From NCBI GenBank assembly GCA_937864275.1, contig CALMIW010000057.1, forward strand, positions 1 to 5,641: a stretch of 5,641 nt of DNA, given 5' to 3'. Shown one piece after another: positions 5,555 through 5,641 of this stretch. The translations under genes were made by a program, and so were the position numbers. Each line of letters begins with the position of its first letter. Position 1 is the first letter of the stretch. The DNA comes from an uncultured Dehalococcoidia bacterium. Lineage in GTDB: Bacteria; Chloroflexota; Dehalococcoidia; Tepidiformales; Tepidiformaceae. The notes under the pieces are model-generated. The model did not search any database. It saw only the letters and a list, made by a program, of their open reading frames with translations, and was not told the DNA's origin.

Positions 5555-5569
5555 GTTCCACGTGAAACC
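5554..5569. promoter_or_regulatory. parS-like palindrome TGTTCCACGTGAAACC
   Basis: The 16 bp match the Bacillus parS consensus TGTTNCACGTGAAACA at every position but the last, and the 14-bp core GTTTCACGTGAAAC used in actinobacteria at 13 of 14. ParB binds such sites for chromosome segregation, normally near the replication origin. This copy straddles the predicted transcription and translation start of the SDR gene, so it could instead be an operator for a local repressor. Resemblance is seen; function is inferred. Confidence 0.45.
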
Positions 5570-5641
5570 CAGGAGCATCGACATCCCGGACCTGCGCGGC
5601 CAGACGTGGCGGATCACCGGCGCGACCAGCGGGGGCGGGCT
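5562..5641 (+). CDS. Short-chain dehydrogenase/reductase, N-terminal fragment
   Basis: The frame is open to the right edge and 26 full codons are visible: VKPRSIDIPDLRGQT then WRITGATSGGG. The TGxxxGxG dinucleotide-binding motif (T19 G20 ... G24 G25 G26) after a first beta-strand, preceded by IPDLRGQT, is the hallmark start of classical SDR NAD(P)-dependent oxidoreductases. Typical family members are about 250-320 aa, so most of the gene lies outside the window. GTG 5562 is chosen because a -10-like TAACGT ends 7 nt before it; GTG 5553 in the same frame is possible. AGGAG at 5571-5575 lies inside the frame and has no start codon at a usable distance. The substrate cannot be inferred from so little. 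Confidence 0.7.
   Translation, partial: MKPRSIDIPDLRGQTWRITGATSGGG

Noticed and set aside
1..5641. CRISPR array, IS element or tRNA gene
   Set aside because: No regularly spaced repeats, transposase domains, terminal inverted repeats with target duplications, or cloverleaf-forming segments were found by eye on either strand.

Overview
The window reads as a high-GC actinobacterium. Coding lines sampled by hand are about 62-70% GC, codons end mostly in G or C, the left-edge gene is an actinobacterial-style excisionase-fold antitoxin, and three start codons sit 6-7 nt behind a TANNNT box with no good Shine-Dalgarno, as in actinobacterial leaderless mRNAs. No genus can be named from the sequence.

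Layout. The left edge (1-430, minus) holds the 5' part of a helix-turn-helix antitoxin-like gene with its own promoter and palindromes at 439-482. Next comes a tightly packed minus-strand operon, transcribed right to left from 4480 to 512: hsdM (type I-like adenine methyltransferase), a half-length hsdS with a single target recognition domain, a NucS/DUF91-like PD-(D/E)XK nuclease with a separate C-terminal domain, and an Mrr-type PD-(D/E)XK endonuclease. Each junction overlaps (ATGA, TGATG, ATGA), so the four genes should be co-translated. An 89-bp divergent intergenic region separates hsdM from a plus-strand lipoprotein gene (4570-5253). After about 300 bp without a convincing gene, which includes a strong bulged hairpin at 5499-5531, a short-chain dehydrogenase/reductase gene begins at about 5562 and runs off the right edge. 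Its start overlaps a near-perfect ParB-binding (parS-like) sequence.

How it may work together. HsdM plus a one-TRD HsdS should form a methyltransferase with two copies of S, recognising a symmetric bipartite site, as known for M.AhdI. The window shows no HsdR translocase. The places where it would be expected (before hsdM, within the operon, just after it) are occupied by other genes. Two unrelated nucleases fill the effector positions instead. The most interesting reading is a compact defence operon in which a type I-style methyltransferase is paired with a NucS-like nuclease and an Mrr-like nuclease rather than with HsdR. This is inference: hsdR could lie beyond the left edge or elsewhere in the genome.
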